A stretch of 64,000 bases of DNA from Stomoxys calcitrans. Its lineage: Eukaryota; Arthropoda; Insecta; Diptera; Muscidae. A program made the translations under genes and the position numbers. The stretch lies in contig NC_081554.1 of assembly GCF_963082655.1 (NCBI RefSeq), positions 51,896,750 through 51,960,749 of the forward strand, read 5' to 3'. This document shows positions 40,193 through 52,129 of the stretch, one piece after another; the first letter of the stretch is position 1, and each line of letters opens with the position of its first letter. The notes under the pieces were generated by a model, which was not told the origin of the DNA, did no database searches, and saw only the letters and a list, made by a program, of their open reading frames with translations.

Positions 40193-41600
40193 TATCTATT
40201 TGCAGGTCAAGGGATGAGTGAAAATCAGCCTAGGGTACCATTAACATATACACTCGTACCTTAGGGTATGTCACATACATATTTCAGGGTGTTTTGATCA
40301 AGTAAGTTAAAATTTATTACCAAAATACATACACTTTGTAATTAATGATATGCCTAGAATGTGCCCTGACTCCAATTGTAATTTAGGTTCTTTTTACTTC
40401 TGCCCCCACGACGCTTGGAAAAATACTCATTACTGCCATCATTTGCATAATGAGAATATCAATGAAAAGAAGGCCATTGCCTTCAATGAAAATCACTGTA
40501 TTTACACCTACCGCAAGGCGATGGCGTTAAATCCCAATTACTGACCGAAGATAATTTCAATAGACCGCAGGGCGGAAATTTGCATAAAAGCTATGAATAA
40601 AAAAAAAAATACGAAATTAAAATCACAGCAACGCAGCAATTGAAAAAGAGGAAATCCGTAACGGATTAGTATGTGTGAATAAGGTTAACAAACCACACTT
40701 GAATCCCATTGATGCCATTCAATAAGGACCTTGCTGTAACAGCAAGGACCTCGTTCTGCCTGCCCGCCTGCCTGCCTCCTTCTGCATTTAAATGTATTCA
40801 GCAGCTGTACAAAAGGACCATAAGGTAAAGTCTAAGGATGGACCATTCAAATTGAAGCAATCAATTGAATTGCCAACTACAACTCAATCTAAACGGAAAC
40901 GAATGATAACCGCAATACAAGTACTAGCCACAGATACTAACAGCCCCGACACCCGACACATCATCTGAATATAGACTACTAACAGGCGCAATTGTAAAGG
41001 GAATCCTTGTGCTATGACTATTGGCATGGCATTAATGGGAATATGTTAGCGTAAGAGGTTAATGGTAGTGGATTTTCAGTTGAGTGCGTGTTATAAGAGA
41101 CAGAGAAAAGTCAGTACATTAGATGTTGAATTTAATTAAAGAATATTTGTTAAATTACTTAAGTGCATCATTTTTCTTGTCTAACTCCAACATATGATTA
41201 CTAGCCATTTCAATTTGCCACTGCATTTGGCATTGCTTGACTTTTATTATAATGCCTCCATTAGGGATTAAAGCAGTTCTTGTCCTGGAAGTACGTTGAA
41301 AACTATGTTACACTGTGGTACCCCGAAAGATAGGCCAAACGTCAGGATGTAGCATCATAAAACTGAATAGACATGACAACACGGTCAACACATCCTTGGG
41401 ATGTCATTGTACTGGAAAGTAGATGTAATTCTACTTTCTACTAGGAACCTCGTACAGAATTCTTCAGAATGTGGTCTAAATAGGCACAACCAATGGGTTG
41501 AATTGAAGAAAAAACGTCAAGCAGACGAACAAGAAGGGTTTAAACGCTCTATACATCTATCCTAACTATTGTAGACAAGGAGGAGTATGAGCCTTTGGCC
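40193..41600. other. Unassigned sequence
   Basis: No transposon signature or RNA gene is found. An ORF at 40350-40544 (MPRMCPDSNCNLGSF) is short, Cys/His-containing but without a recognisable fold or conserved context; I do not call it. 'cctgcccgcctgcctgcctc' lies at 40760-40779. Confidence 0.45.
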
Positions 41601-41609
41601 AGGGACACT

Positions 41610-42000
41610 CCACTGTGTGTTTATAGCTGGGGTTCTGTTTACCAGAAACAGACGATTGGCATTTTTAGAGGTTTAGTCCTGGACGGAGTAGAGCTGCCAT
41701 TATCATGGGAGGCTGAATACCAAGGTGTAATTCTTAATATGAAAATAAACTGAAAGAGGAAAGTCGAAAGAGGATCAAACGGGGATAGAATGCGGTCAGA
41801 TTGTGGTTAGACCGCTGCTCCCCTATGAATGTCTGGGCTGGCATTGGGTTCTGGAAAGGGGAATTGACGTCCCATACGGTCGCATTAAAATCTCTCATTA
41901 GATCAGATTTGGTAAAAGGAAGGATTGCGTACGGTCACGCGGAAGCCCGCAATAGTCAAAGAAGAGGTTATTTTGAAGCTGACTATCGCCGATAAATCCA
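41610..42000 (+). pseudogene. Non-LTR RT C-terminal fragment
   Basis: The codons at ~41667-41760 read GLVLDGVELPLSWEAEYQGV and ILNMKLN, matching the 'L-G--L--S-E-KYLGVILD-KLNWK' thumb motif of I/Jockey-superfamily RTs. RKVERGSNG- and NALRLW-type codons follow. It is isolated and frameshifted. Confidence 0.72.
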
Positions 42001-42365
42001 AAACTATGAGTTTATAGTGACCGATTTTTTAGACAAAGTTATAATTGGTTGTTATTGTAGCAGTTTGTTGTGTTCTATCTTTCGTCTGCTTGATTCTGTT
42101 GACTGTCAAGACCCAGGAACTTTGCGACTAAAATGGGGTGCGCCCACAGGGATCTGGGTCTAAGTCGAGTGGGTTTGGCCGGGCAGTTAAACAGATGACA
42201 AGTATCGTGTGGTCCCTGGTTACAATCGGGATATACATCTTGCACGTCGGCATCAATACTTGCTCTGTAGGAGTTGAGGCGGCAGCATCAGCCGGAACGT
42301 AATTGAGCCAGAACTACTGTGGTTTGCCGGGGGAGGTCGATTTCTTCAGTTGCAATGGGAGGCGG

Positions 42366-43190
42366 TCATTCTCCAAGGACTACATTCACCCGGTAGTCAT
42401 TTACTGCATCTGCTTCCGTATCTGCATGAATGTTGTCTAGACCTGCTTGATATGCCGCTTGATCTAGAGGTTCTCTCTTGTAGCCCTGAACCTCACGTTC
42501 TAGATCATGTAGATCTACTTTAAGGCTTCTGGGCGGTGGATATCTATCCACAAGATGATAATTTGGATGGTCTCTGCGATAACAGCCCACAAGGTATGGC
42601 TTACACATCATGTAGTTATGCCTTTGCACTGTTAGGATCTTTGTCTCCTGATGGAGGTGGTCCACATGAGAACTGAGGAGACATCCCATCGCAGTTCGGA
42701 GGGCGGCATTCTGACAGATCTGAATATTATTCCACTGCGTGTCACAAAGCTTCCGGGACCACACTGGCGCTGCATAACTTACCACAGACTGGCCAATTGC
42801 TTTGTAGATGGTCAACAAGGTTTCTTTGTATGCACCCCAAGTGCTGCTAGTAAGTGACTTAAGGACCTTGTTTTTACTTTTGACATTATCGCAAATTGCT
42901 GTGGCATGCGAGGAGAATGTGTAAAGGCGATCAAATGTGACGTCAAGTATTTTGGGACACTTGATGGTCGGAATCATTTCTCCATCGACCCTCACAGTCA
43001 GCTCAGTATTCTCCTCATGCGTACTTGTAGCTGAAGATTTGGTGGTGGATATCTTCAGGTTTCTTGCAACGAAATATGAGGCAAGTTCGTTGAGGTAGAT
43101 GTTCAACCTATCGCATATGTCAACAATTGGTGGGGCCTGTTGCCATGATCGTACAATCGTCCGCATATGATACGATCTGCCGTCTGCCAT
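42366..43190 (-). pseudogene. J3 RT thumb and C-terminal domain (274-codon open frame)
   Basis: Residues ~25-60 (DICDRLNIYLNELASYF, RNLKISTTKSSAT) follow the YADD box. VDGEMIPTIKCPKILDVTFD and KSLTSSTWGAYKETLLTIYK form the thumb. AAPVWSRKLCDTQWNNIQI and LHQETKILTVQRHN form the C-terminal extension. This is the longest intact RT-derived stretch of the family here. The YADD part is in a different frame just upstream, so the enzyme is split. Confidence 0.88.
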
Positions 43191-43308
43191 CTAGAGGGGG
43201 TGGAATGGAGGATAGGTGGAGGTTAAATAGTGCCGGAGGTATTACCTCGCCTTGGGGAACTCCCTGTTTTACTCTACGGTGCTTCGACTTCTTATCCCTA
43301 AATTCCAC
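43120..43308 (-). pseudogene. J3 RT palm with intact YADD
   Basis: The frame reads KQGVPQGEVIPPALFNLHLS and then QIVSYADDCTIMATGP; YADD is at 43167-43156. The frame then ends within 'TNC', one frameshift before the thumb frame at 43190. Confidence 0.88.
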
Positions 43309-43520
43309 AAATGACTGGGGATCACATAGATAATTCGCGACCCAGCGTTTCAGGCCTGGCTAGGGCGACGTGTTGCCCATGTCATCAAATAGTCACTCTA
43401 CGGTGCTTCGACTTCTTATCCCTAAATTCCACAAATGACTGGGGACCACACAGATAATTCGCGACCCAGCGTTTCAGGCCTGGCTAGGGCGACGTGTTGT
43501 CCATGTCATTAAATAGTTTG
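43271..43520 (-). repeat. 124-bp tandem duplication in J3 RT
   Basis: 'actctacggtgcttcgactt' starts at 43271 and 43395, exactly 124 bases apart, and the copies run with few mismatches through 'aggcctggctagggcgacgt'. It duplicates codons for LKRWVANYLC...FRDKKSKHR. Confidence 0.94.
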
Positions 43521-44003
43521 GCATGGCTGACTGTGTCGAATGCCTTCGATAGTTCCAGTGTCCCGAGGACCGTCCTGGCCAGAGCTGATTGAAGCCACCG
43601 CAAATATGTGCGGTGATGGCATGCAAAGCAGTTGTTATGCTATGCAGTTTTCGAAATACATGTTGATGCTCGGCGAATGGAAATTCTCCTATGAGGCTCG
43701 GGAGGAGTAATGCCTCAAGCATCTTTGCTACTGGTGAGAGAAAGGAGATTGGTCTGTACGACTCCCCTAAACTCGGTTCCTTTCCTGGCTTCAGTAGCGG
43801 GATCACTCTGCCCATTTTCCAGACATCGGGAACTATAAGAGTGTTCAAAGACAGGTTAAGGGCAGTAGTAAGGTACTCAACTCTAGGTAAATCCAGATTC
43901 TTCAACATCAGGGTCCCAACGCCTTGGATGATTAGACGCCCCGGATGACATCCGTAACTTCGCCCACGGAAAATTGTGTTGGCTGTCCATCGGCTCGGAG
44001 ACA
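43521..44003 (-). pseudogene. J3 RT N-terminal half
   Basis: Minus-strand codons read TLMLKNLDLPRVEYLTTALN, NTLIVPDVWKMGRVIPLLKP, SYRPISFLSPVAKMLEALLL and FPFAEHQHVFRKLHSITTAL, the standard fingers and palm of the Jockey RT. It starts 'AGS..GEVTDVI' near 43980 and is open for ~150 codons to the duplication. Confidence 0.88.
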
Positions 44004-44670
44004 AATTACACAAATTGACATAGAAAGGCCAGAAGTTTCAGCAGAGCGACACTCAGAAAGTATCATTCGAGAAACTGAAAGGACTGCTATGTACAGCCTC
44101 TCTTTCGGCATACCCCTGGCCATTCGGCTCTCCGATGGACTGGCCATTCGGCTCTCCAGAAGCTCAACTGACTCGTTGGAGAGAGCGGCTTCAAAGCTAC
44201 GATTTCAACATTGAGTGTAAAAAAGGTTGCAAACACGGCACTGCTGATGCCCTGTCACGGCGACCATGCAAGATTGAATGCATGCATGCTCAAAGGCTGA
44301 ATCTAAGGAAAGCATCGTGAATATCCGATCCGATGGATCTAGTGAGGATTGGGAAGTTGAACAGCAAAAAGATCCCATCCTGTATAAGATAACTGTGACA
44401 AAGGAACGAGCCAAAGGCCAACCCGATAGGAACCCGCAACGGAAAGCTCTCTCCTGAAATCATATTGGACTCAATGGGAAAATCTAATTATGGTACCGGA
44501 TTCCAAAATGTAGGACATATTATCAGAGTTCCACCATGACCCAAGCGGAGGACACCTTGTTATAACAAAAACAGCCGAAAAGGTGAAACAACGATTCTAA
44601 GGGGTTGAATGCCAGATATTTATTGCTGAATGTGTAGACAATTGCGAATGGTGTATGAAGGCCGACACCG
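44004..44670 (+). pseudogene. Ty3/gypsy-type LTR element fragment (RNase H end, integrase zinc finger)
   Basis: The frame at 44135-44320 reads AQLTRWRERLQSYDFNIECK and KHGTADALSRRPCKIECM, the end of the gypsy RNase H ('RW---LQ-YDF-IE---GK-HGNADALSRRPC'). Further on, LSEFHHDPSGGHLVITKTAE and IAECVDNCEWCMKA (44525-44665) form the integrase HHCC zinc finger. Both parts are frameshifted; no LTR is seen. Positions 44105-44155 also carry a short tandem repeat of 'tggccattcggctctcc'. Confidence 0.87.
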
Positions 44671-44671
44671 G

Positions 44672-45640
44672 ATAACTATAAGCACTGCACAGGCTGAAAC
44701 TTTGAGCTCCGACTTGTGTGGTGTCCATCGTTATCACGGGAAGCATAGCTGAAAGCTACCGGTCGTGTCCCCAGGTTACGAATACTGGAAAGCTTCGTGA
44801 TTATGCGGAGTGGCTGCAAATGCGGCGCTTCTCTCCAGCTTAGGGGCGGCTGGAGGCGAGCTCCTCGCGACTTTGAGGTATACATGTGCGATCCCTCAAA
44901 ACCCATGCGGTTGAGGCGCTGGGCCAATAACCCGCCCCCGGAAAACTATAAGAATAAAACGGTGACGAACTATACTAAAACGAGACTTTAATTTGGCTGT
45001 GGATTTATGGTTAGTCGGAGACTGAAACAGCTTGTCCCAAGCTTTACTCCAGTTGATGACAAGCTACCCAAAATCCGCATAAAAGCCACATTCATCAACA
45101 TCAGCCTTATTTGTCCCCATGCCCAAACGAAAGACAAGGACAGACGAAGGATATTTTCTACAAGAGCCTAGAGGGAGGATATGACCGCTGCCCCTTTCAT
45201 GATTTTAAAATCGTTCTGGGAAATTTTGTTGGGGCAAAAAACATAGTGAATGACACTAGATTTCAAAATAAAAATATTCACAAAGCCTTATGGTTGTCAC
45301 CCGATCAAAATACTAGGCACCAAATTGGTCACATTGTGTTAGATGGAAGGCATTCGTCCAACAGAATGTGCCAACTACAGAGGAATAAGTCTCCTCCCCA
45401 TCAAATACAAGGTACTCTCGAACGTACTGTGTGAAAGATTAAAACCTAAAGTCAATGAGATAATTGTGCCCTATTAATGCGGCTTTAGACCTGGTAAATC
45501 CACCCTAGACCAGATATTCACACTGCGCCAAATTCGGGAAAAGACCAGAAAAGGACATATCAACACAGGACAATTGCCGTGTGGACGATTTCTTCTTTGA
45601 TGCTTCACTACCTGCTGCTATCGAAGTACCTTTTGAGTTG
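44672..45640 (+). pseudogene. RTE-type element copy 3 (5' UTR, endonuclease pieces, RT start)
   Basis: The leader 'actgcacaggctgaaacttt ... tgcgatccctcaaaacccat' matches 14936-15330. Endonuclease pieces are GGYDRCPFHDFKIVLGNFVG (GDFN degraded to GNFV) and HKALWLSPDQNTRHQIGHIV (45176-45350). RT codons CANYRGISLLPI and LKPKVNEIIVPY-CGFRPGKSTLDQIFTLRQI follow directly (45367-45540). Thus the endonuclease end, linker and RT start are joined by a large internal deletion. Confidence 0.87.
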
Positions 45641-46015
45641 CGTCCTTCCTGAAATTTTGCAAGACGTATTTTGTTATGACTTCCAACAACTGCGTCACAT
45701 AGGGTTTAGATAGGTCCATAACCTGATATAGCTTCCATATAAACCGATCTGGGATCTTGACTTTTTGGGCCAATAGAGCGCCCAATTCTCATCCGATTTG
45801 GTTGAAATTTGGTACAACGGCTTCTCCCATGACATTCAACATACGTGTCAAATAAGGTCTGCATCGGTGAATAGCCTGATACAGCTCCCATATAAACCTA
45901 TCTCTCCATTTTACTTTCTGAGCCCCTAAAGGACGCAATACTCATTCGAATTGGCTGAAATTTTACACAATGACTTCTACTATGATTTAAAACATACAAC
46001 TTAATTATGGTGTTT
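45641..46015 (-). repeat. HINE-like monomers, minus orientation
   Basis: 'gatatagcttccatataaac', 'cgatctgggatcttgacttt' and 'caattctcatccgatttgg' are reverse monomer cores with ~153-bp spacing. It interrupts the RTE copy; head and tail are absent. Confidence 0.8.
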
Positions 46016-46017
46016 AC

Positions 46018-46380
46018 TGCTGCCCCAAGAAGCTTAGATGGGAGCTACTGAGCGTGTCCACAGGTTGCGGATAGCTCCTTACGGAGTCGCTGCAATGGCA
46101 GTCGCAGACAATCAGCGGTATCAAAGAGGAGAGTCTCTGTGAGAGGCCGGGCGGCACCGGCTATTGCACAATGGCTGAGGGCCTACGATGCTCTATGTGA
46201 TAAGGGGAGTTATTGGCACCTTTAAATAACCAATGGCCACATTGTTCCCGCGGCGGTCGATCCTTTGGACCGGAACGAGCTTACTCACCTACAGGAGCTT
46301 GACGAGGATCGCAGCCTCCACATGAATATATGACTGCAACAATAACTCGAGTTACAGAATATTCTTGCGGAGTAAAATAA
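46018..46380 (+). mobile_element. RTE-type 5' UTR fragment
   Basis: 'gtgtccacaggttgcggata', 'gagtctctgtgagaggccgg' and 'gagttattggcacctttaaa' align with the leader at 14990-15180. No coding part is left before the MITE at 46383. Confidence 0.72.
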
Positions 46381-46382
46381 TA

Positions 46383-46618
46383 TGGGGTTGCCCAAAAAGT
46401 AATTGCGGATTTTTCATATAGTCGGCGTTGACAAATTTTTTCACAGCTTGGGACTCTGAAATTGCATTCTCTCTTCTGTCAGTTGTCAGCTGTTACTTTT
46501 AGCTTGCTTTAGAAAAAAAGTGTAAAAAAGTATATTTGATTAAAGTTCATTCTAAGTTTTATTAAAAATGCATTTACTTTCTTTTAAAAAATCCGCAATT
46601 ACTTTTTGGGCAACCCAA
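46383..46618 (-). mobile_element. Mariner-type MITE, copy 2 (236 bp)
   Basis: TGGGGTTGCCCAAAAAGT at the left and ACTTTTTGGGCAACCCAA at the right are flanked by TA (46381-46382, 46619-46620). The interior is in reverse orientation relative to the 10996 copy ('ttttcatatagtcggcgttg' at the left). Confidence 0.94.
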
Positions 46619-46674
46619 TAAAATGTTCGCTTCACTCAACGGTTCAATTTCATCCACCCATAGGATAGAATGGC

Positions 46675-48140
46675 AACAAGTAAAGGTGTGCTAGGTTCAG
46701 CCGGGCCGAATCTTGGGAACCCACCACCATGGATTCTGCTAAAATATGAGTGCTATATCTGGTTATAGACCGATTTGGACAGTACTTGGCACAGTTGTTG
46801 AGAGTCATAACATAGAATTTCAGCCAAATCGGATAAAAATCGCGGTTTGTAAGGCCTCAAGAAGTCAAATCGGGCAATCGGTTTATATGGGAGCTATATC
46901 ATTTTCCTGACCGATTTTAACCGTACTTAGAACAGTTGTTAGAAGTCATAACAGAACACTATGTGCAAGATTTCACAAAATCGGATGAACATTTTGACTT
47001 TGAGGGGCTCAAGAAGTCAAGTTTATATGGAAGCTTGATCAGGTTCTTGACGGACTTAAACCGTTGTTAGAAGTCATAACGGAACAGTTGTTAGAAGTCA
47101 TAACGGAACACTTTGTGCAAAATTTCAGTAAATCGGAATAAAATTTAGACTTCCAGGGGCTCAAGAAGTCAAATCGGGAGATCTGTTTATATGGGATCTA
47201 TATCAGGTTATAGACCGATTCGGACCGTACCTGGCTCAGTTATTGGAAGTCATAACAGAACACAACATGCAAAATTTAAGCCAAATCGGATGAAAATTGA
47301 GTCTTGTAGGGGTTCAAGCAATCAAGTCGGGAGAACGGTTTATATGGGATCTTTATCAGTTTCTTGGCCAATCAGACCGTACTTCGTACAGTTGGTGGAA
47401 GTCATAACAGAACACTACATGCAAAGTTTCACCCAAATGCGAAAAAAATTGCGGCTTCCAGGGCTCAATAAGTAAAATGGGGAGATCGGTTTATATGGGA
47501 GCTATATCCAAATCTGAAACCATATAGCCCATTTGCAATACCCGACGACCTATATCAATAAAATTCACCAAAATCCGAAAAAATTGCGGCCTCCAGGGTT
47601 CAATAAGTAAAATCGGGAGATCGGTTTATATGGGAGCTATATCCAAATCTGAAACCATATGGCCCATTTGCAATACCCGACGACCTACATCAATAATAAG
47701 TATCTGTACAAAATTTCATGCGGCTAGCTTTGCGCATTCGATCGCTCTCGTGATTTCGACAGACGGACATGGCTAGTTCGACTCAGAATGCCGAGAAGAT
47801 CAAGAATATATTGGGTTGCCCAAAAAGTAATTGCGGATTTTTTAAAAGAAAGTAAATGCATTTTTAATAACACTTAGAATGAACTTTAATCAAATATACT
47901 TTTTTACACTTTTTTTCTAAAGCAAGCTAAAAGTAACAGCTGATAACTGACAGAAGAAAGAATGCAATTGCAGAGTCACAAGCTGTGAACAAATTTGTCA
48001 AAGCCGACTATATGAAAAATCCGCAATTACTTTTTGGGCAACCCAATATATACTTTATGAGGTCCTCGATCCATATTTCGAGCTGTTACAAACGAAATGA
48101 CTAGATTAGTATACCCCCATCCCATGGTGGTGGCTTGTGT
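46675..48140 (+). repeat. HINE-like element, complete with head and tail
   Basis: The head is at 46692-46735 ('gttcagccgggccgaatc', 'gggaacccaccaccatgg'). The body has seven to eight monomers with 'gaagtcataacagaacac' and 'gtcaaatcgggagatc'. The tail is 'gacagacggacatggctagt' and 'gattagtatacccccatccc' at 48085-48130. A MITE is nested in the tail at 47811. A nearly exact duplication of ~117 bases occurs at 47485-47690 ('ggagctatatccaaatctga' twice). Confidence 0.87.
47811..48046 (+). mobile_element. Mariner-type MITE, copy 3 (236 bp)
   Basis: TTGGGTTGCCCAAAAAGT and ACTTTTTGGGCAACCCAA with TA on each side (47809-47810, 48047-48048). Removing it restores 'caagaatatatactttatg', the uninterrupted HINE tail. 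Confidence 0.95.
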
Positions 48141-49745
48141 CACTATATCCCTTAGCCTTACGATCTTATAATGTGGTTTATAAAGCCTCTAAGGACCAGG
48201 TTCACCGATACTAGTCTGAGGATTGGATCAGTGTGTTTCTCCCTTTAATGTTGTAACTCCCCTCGATGACAATGCATAACACCAGCATGTACATATTGAC
48301 GTCAGGGGATTCATTCTTCATTAGCAGAACTTGCCCTAGACAAAATCAGTTTCCAAATGGCCAATGCCATTGAATATTGAATAAATTTCACAAGTCCCGA
48401 GTCCAAATTGCTTTTCTCTTCTGCAATCTTAATTTTCTGCATCACAAATCCCACACTAAACCAAAATTTCACATAAAAGTTGTCACCTAATTCTTCCTTT
48501 TTCCATTAATCTACTGACCGGTGCATAACCATCATTACGCCATCTGGGTCATTTACAGGAATTTTGGGTGTTGGCGAATCTGTGTTGATCTTGTTCTTAA
48601 TTGGACTTTTATTGATTTTCCTAACAAAACGCAGAAAATACCAACACAAGACTCCCTACCCTTTTATGGATTTTCAACTCTTGACAACTTCTTATTGTCT
48701 GGCCTTGCAGTGTTGCAGAGACCTATTGTGATTTCATCATGGTCCAAGAGACATGGCGACACAGAATACTAGTAATACGCTATTATCACTATTCAATTAA
48801 AGGACAACTCCACAGGAGATGACACGGCATGACAGGTAAGACTATGAAAAGCCACCAGCATGTCATAGTTGCCAGCATGCTGGATACCAAAATTCACTTA
48901 GCGAGAGTTACCGGTGTCATCATCAGCATCAGCTTTGGATTTAATTGAAGGCTACACGGACTTTAAACGAAGTCAAGTGGAAGTGGTACTTTGTGGTAGT
49001 CGTAGCCAGAGCTGCATGAAGATGAAGTGCAAGCGGTCAGAGGGATAGCAAAAAAAAAACACACAAGCTCCAAGAGCAACAATCCCCAGCAACAACAACA
49101 ACAAGTACTGCAGGCAATTGTTGTTGTTGTATTGAGGCAATTATAAATTTCTGAAGAGCTATTGCAACTCAACAAAACGAAACGAAACGAAAAAAGGAAA
49201 ATCATAACAAACCCTACATCCTAGTGCCAATACTTGGAAGCTCAACCCATGGAAGAGAAGTTGTGAGAAATAAGTAGCCATCAAGCCAAGGCAATGACCG
49301 TTTCATGGAACAATAACCGACTTTTTGTTTTTTGCTCTCTTCTGGCACACCGAGAATTCCACTGCAGGTGTCATATTGGCCATGCTTTAAGGTAGAGAGA
49401 TGAAAACTGCTTCCATCATATTCACCAGCGATAGCACACGCTGACATAGCCTTGGGGAGAATATGAAAGAAAAGCTCTTGCATGGCAAGGAGCTGGATAA
49501 ACAAAATGGAAAAAAAAAACTAAACACAACATTGTTTTTGTTCAATTCAACGAATTGTGAGTTCTTCAACCATCTTAAGCTCATTTCAGATTACAAAAAA
49601 AAAAGAATGAACGAACGGTAAGAAAAATGCAACAAATTTAAAAATTTTCTTTAAAACATGAAATTTAAATAAATTGTAACAAAATTTTAAACAAAAATTT
49701 ATGAAATTTTTATAAATAAAAGATGAGGACAAAGTTTTTTATAGA
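48141..49745. other. Unassigned sequence
   Basis: No transposon signature is found. (CAA)n-like 'aacaacaacaacaacaagt' lies near 49092 and its complement 'gttgttgttgtattg' near 49121. Minus-strand ORFs at 48963-49584 are low-complexity (poly-Cys/Thr, poly-Ser) and not convincing. Possibly host intergenic or intronic. Confidence 0.45.
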
Positions 49746-49749
49746 AAAT

Positions 49750-52120
49750 TAGCCCGCTCCGCTGCGCCTTCTTTTACTTTATATGGAACAAAAGTTTCCT
49801 TGGAATATTTATTTTCGACAATTAAAGATCTTTTAGTGAAATACCATGCTAACTTGACTAACAGATTAACAATAGAAGTGCCTTTATCTGAATCCCATAT
49901 GATTTTTATTGGTCTACGAATTTGAGTTTGGATGTAAGGTGTACTCCATTCTCTAAATACTTCATTTCAGCTCCATATTCTCATGATGTCTAATTTTGTG
50001 GTGTTTTCGTGGGAGAGGTGGTCCCCCAGATATTTGACCCTGACAAAATATCAGCATCGTGCTCTTCTCTCAAATACCATTTATTTAAGCCCCATATTGC
50101 CATTGGCTTAAGAGGAGTTTACAGGATGAGGCGTCCCCCAAACACATGGCCCCAATATAGGTTATCAAATTAGTTTTCTAAAATCGAATACCTTCATTTG
50201 AGCCACATATTGGCATGGTCGAAAAATTCCTTTCCTTTGGGGGTGTTTTGGGAAAGGGGTGATGCCCTAAATACATGGTCCTACATTTGGATATCAAAAT
50301 CGTATTCTACTCACAAATACCTTTATTTGAGCCCCATATTGCGATGGTCAGTAAAAAACTGCTTCTTGTGGGGTATTTTGGGAAAGGGGTAGACCCAGAA
50401 AATTGGTTCCGCAAATGGGTATCAATTCTTGCTCTACCCCCAATACCTTTCATTTAAGCTCCACATTGACATGGTCGGTAAATATGCCCGATTTAGCCGT
50501 GTTTTGGGGATTGGGGTGGTCCTCCAAACAATAAGCCCGGAAAATATTGGGTTGCCCAAAAAGTAATTGCGGATTTTTCATATAGTCGGCGTTGACAAAT
50601 TTTTTCACAGCTTGTGACTCTGTAATTGCATTCTTTCTTCTGTCAGTTATCAGCTGTTACTTTTAGCTTGCTTTAGAAAAAAAGTGTAAAAAAAGTATAT
50701 TTGATTAAAGTTCATTCTAAGTTTTATTAAAAATGCATTTACTTTCTTTTAAAAAATCCGCAATTACTTTTTGGGCAAACCAATATATCAGCAACGTGCT
50801 CTATTCTATATATCATTTATTTGAACCCCATATTGCCATTAGCCTCAAAATTGGATATCAAATTTGTTTTCTAATCTCATTTAAAATACCTATTGCAAAA
50901 ATCAGCAAATATGTCCGATTTGGGATATTGGCCCTTAAAACTATGAACATTTAGTCCCACTCACTTTTAGAACCAAATTGTCTTGGTGAGCAAATACGTC
51001 CTATTTGGGGGTTTTTATGGTAGTGGGACGTCCCCTACACAGTTGGTTCCAAATGTTGATATTAAATACGTGGTCTACTCCCAAATACCTTTAATTTGAG
51101 CCCCATATTTCCATAGTCGGCAAACATGACCGGCTTGAGGGTGTTTTGGATGGGATGGGCGGCAACTCGGTGAGTTGGCCTTGAAAATATATATCGGATT
51201 CGTGTTCCACTCTAAAAACCCTCTTATTTGAGCCTCATATTGCAATAGTCAGAAAATACTTACTATTTGAGTGGTGATGTGAGGGTGGGGTGGCCCCATA
51301 GACACTTTTTCCAAATATTGATATAAGATTCGTGCTTTACTCCCAAGGACCTTTCATTTGAGCCCAATATGGCTCTGGTCGTAAATTTGTACCCTTTGGG
51401 GGATGTTTTTGGGAAGAGGCGGCCCCAAAAACACTTGGTCTCATATTTGGATATAGGATTCTCATTCTACACTCAAATACCTTTTATTTAAGCCCCAATA
51501 TTCCCATGGTCAGTAAATAAGTCCTGTTTGGGGGGTGTTTTGGGGAAGGGGTGGACCCCCAGAAACGTGGTCCCGCATTTGGATATCACATTCGTATTCT
51601 ACTCGCAAATACCTTTCATTTGAGTCCCATATTGCCATTATCGGTAAATATGTCCGATTTAGGGGTGTTTTGGGGCTTGGGGTGGTACCCCTAGCACTTA
51701 GTCCGACAATTGGATATCAGATACGTTTTATTATCCTAAATACCTTTCATTTGAGTCCCATATTGTCATGATTGGTGTAAATATATGTTTGGTAGGTTTT
51801 AGGGTGGGGCAGCCCCCCGAGGTACCCCATCCGAAATTTGGATACCAAATTTTTATTTTTAGGGTACTATGTGAGAGCACACAAAATTTCGGTTAAATCG
51901 CACCACCCATCTCCGAGATCTGGCGTTTCTGAAAATTAGGGTAAGGGGGAGGGTCCGCTCCCCCTTCAGATATCAAAAAATGTTGTACCCTATTTTCACC
52001 ACGGGGTCATTATGCACCATATGTGAACATTTCAAGAAAATCAGTTCAGCCGTTTCTGAGTCTATAAGGAACACACAAATATACAAACAAACAAACACAA
52101 ATTAATTTTTATATATAAGA
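49750..52120 (-). mobile_element. Non-autonomous Helitron, copy 3 (complete, longest)
   Basis: On the minus strand the element starts TCTTATATATAAAAATTAAT at 52120, runs through 'gtttgtttgtttgtatattt' and 'ctcagaaacggctgaactg', and ends 'gaaggcgcagcggagcgggc' TAA at 49750. The body is ~131-bp degenerate units: 'cctttcatttgag' starts at 51219, 51350, 51480, 51612 and 51743. The terminal hairpin has lost ~10 bases relative to copies 2 and 4. A MITE is nested at 50547-50783. Confidence 0.88.
50547..50783 (-). mobile_element. Mariner-type MITE, copy 4 (237 bp)
   Basis: TTGGGTTGCCCAAAAAGT and ACTTTTTGGGCAAACCAA with TA flanks. The orthologous position in Helitron copy 4 (59756-59770, 'cccggaaaatatatcagc') is an empty site carrying a single TA. 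Confidence 0.95.
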
Positions 52121-52129
52121 AGAAAAGTT

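Larger units (their letters stand above)
42050..44003 (-). mobile_element. Jockey-type non-LTR retrotransposon J3, RT to 3' end
   Basis: It is the same family as J1 and J2, minus orientation, 5'-truncated at about 44003. The 3' end (codons for the C-terminal finger and 'ctgttgactgtcaagaccc') lies near 42060-42240. It keeps the YADD box, unlike J1 and J2. A 124-bp tandem duplication splits the RT at 43271-43520, and frameshifts occur elsewhere. Confidence 0.9.

Noticed and set aside
40350..40544. A small Cys/His-containing protein (MPRMCPDSNC...)
   Set aside because: It is a single short ORF with no domain, splice signals or coding context that I can support.
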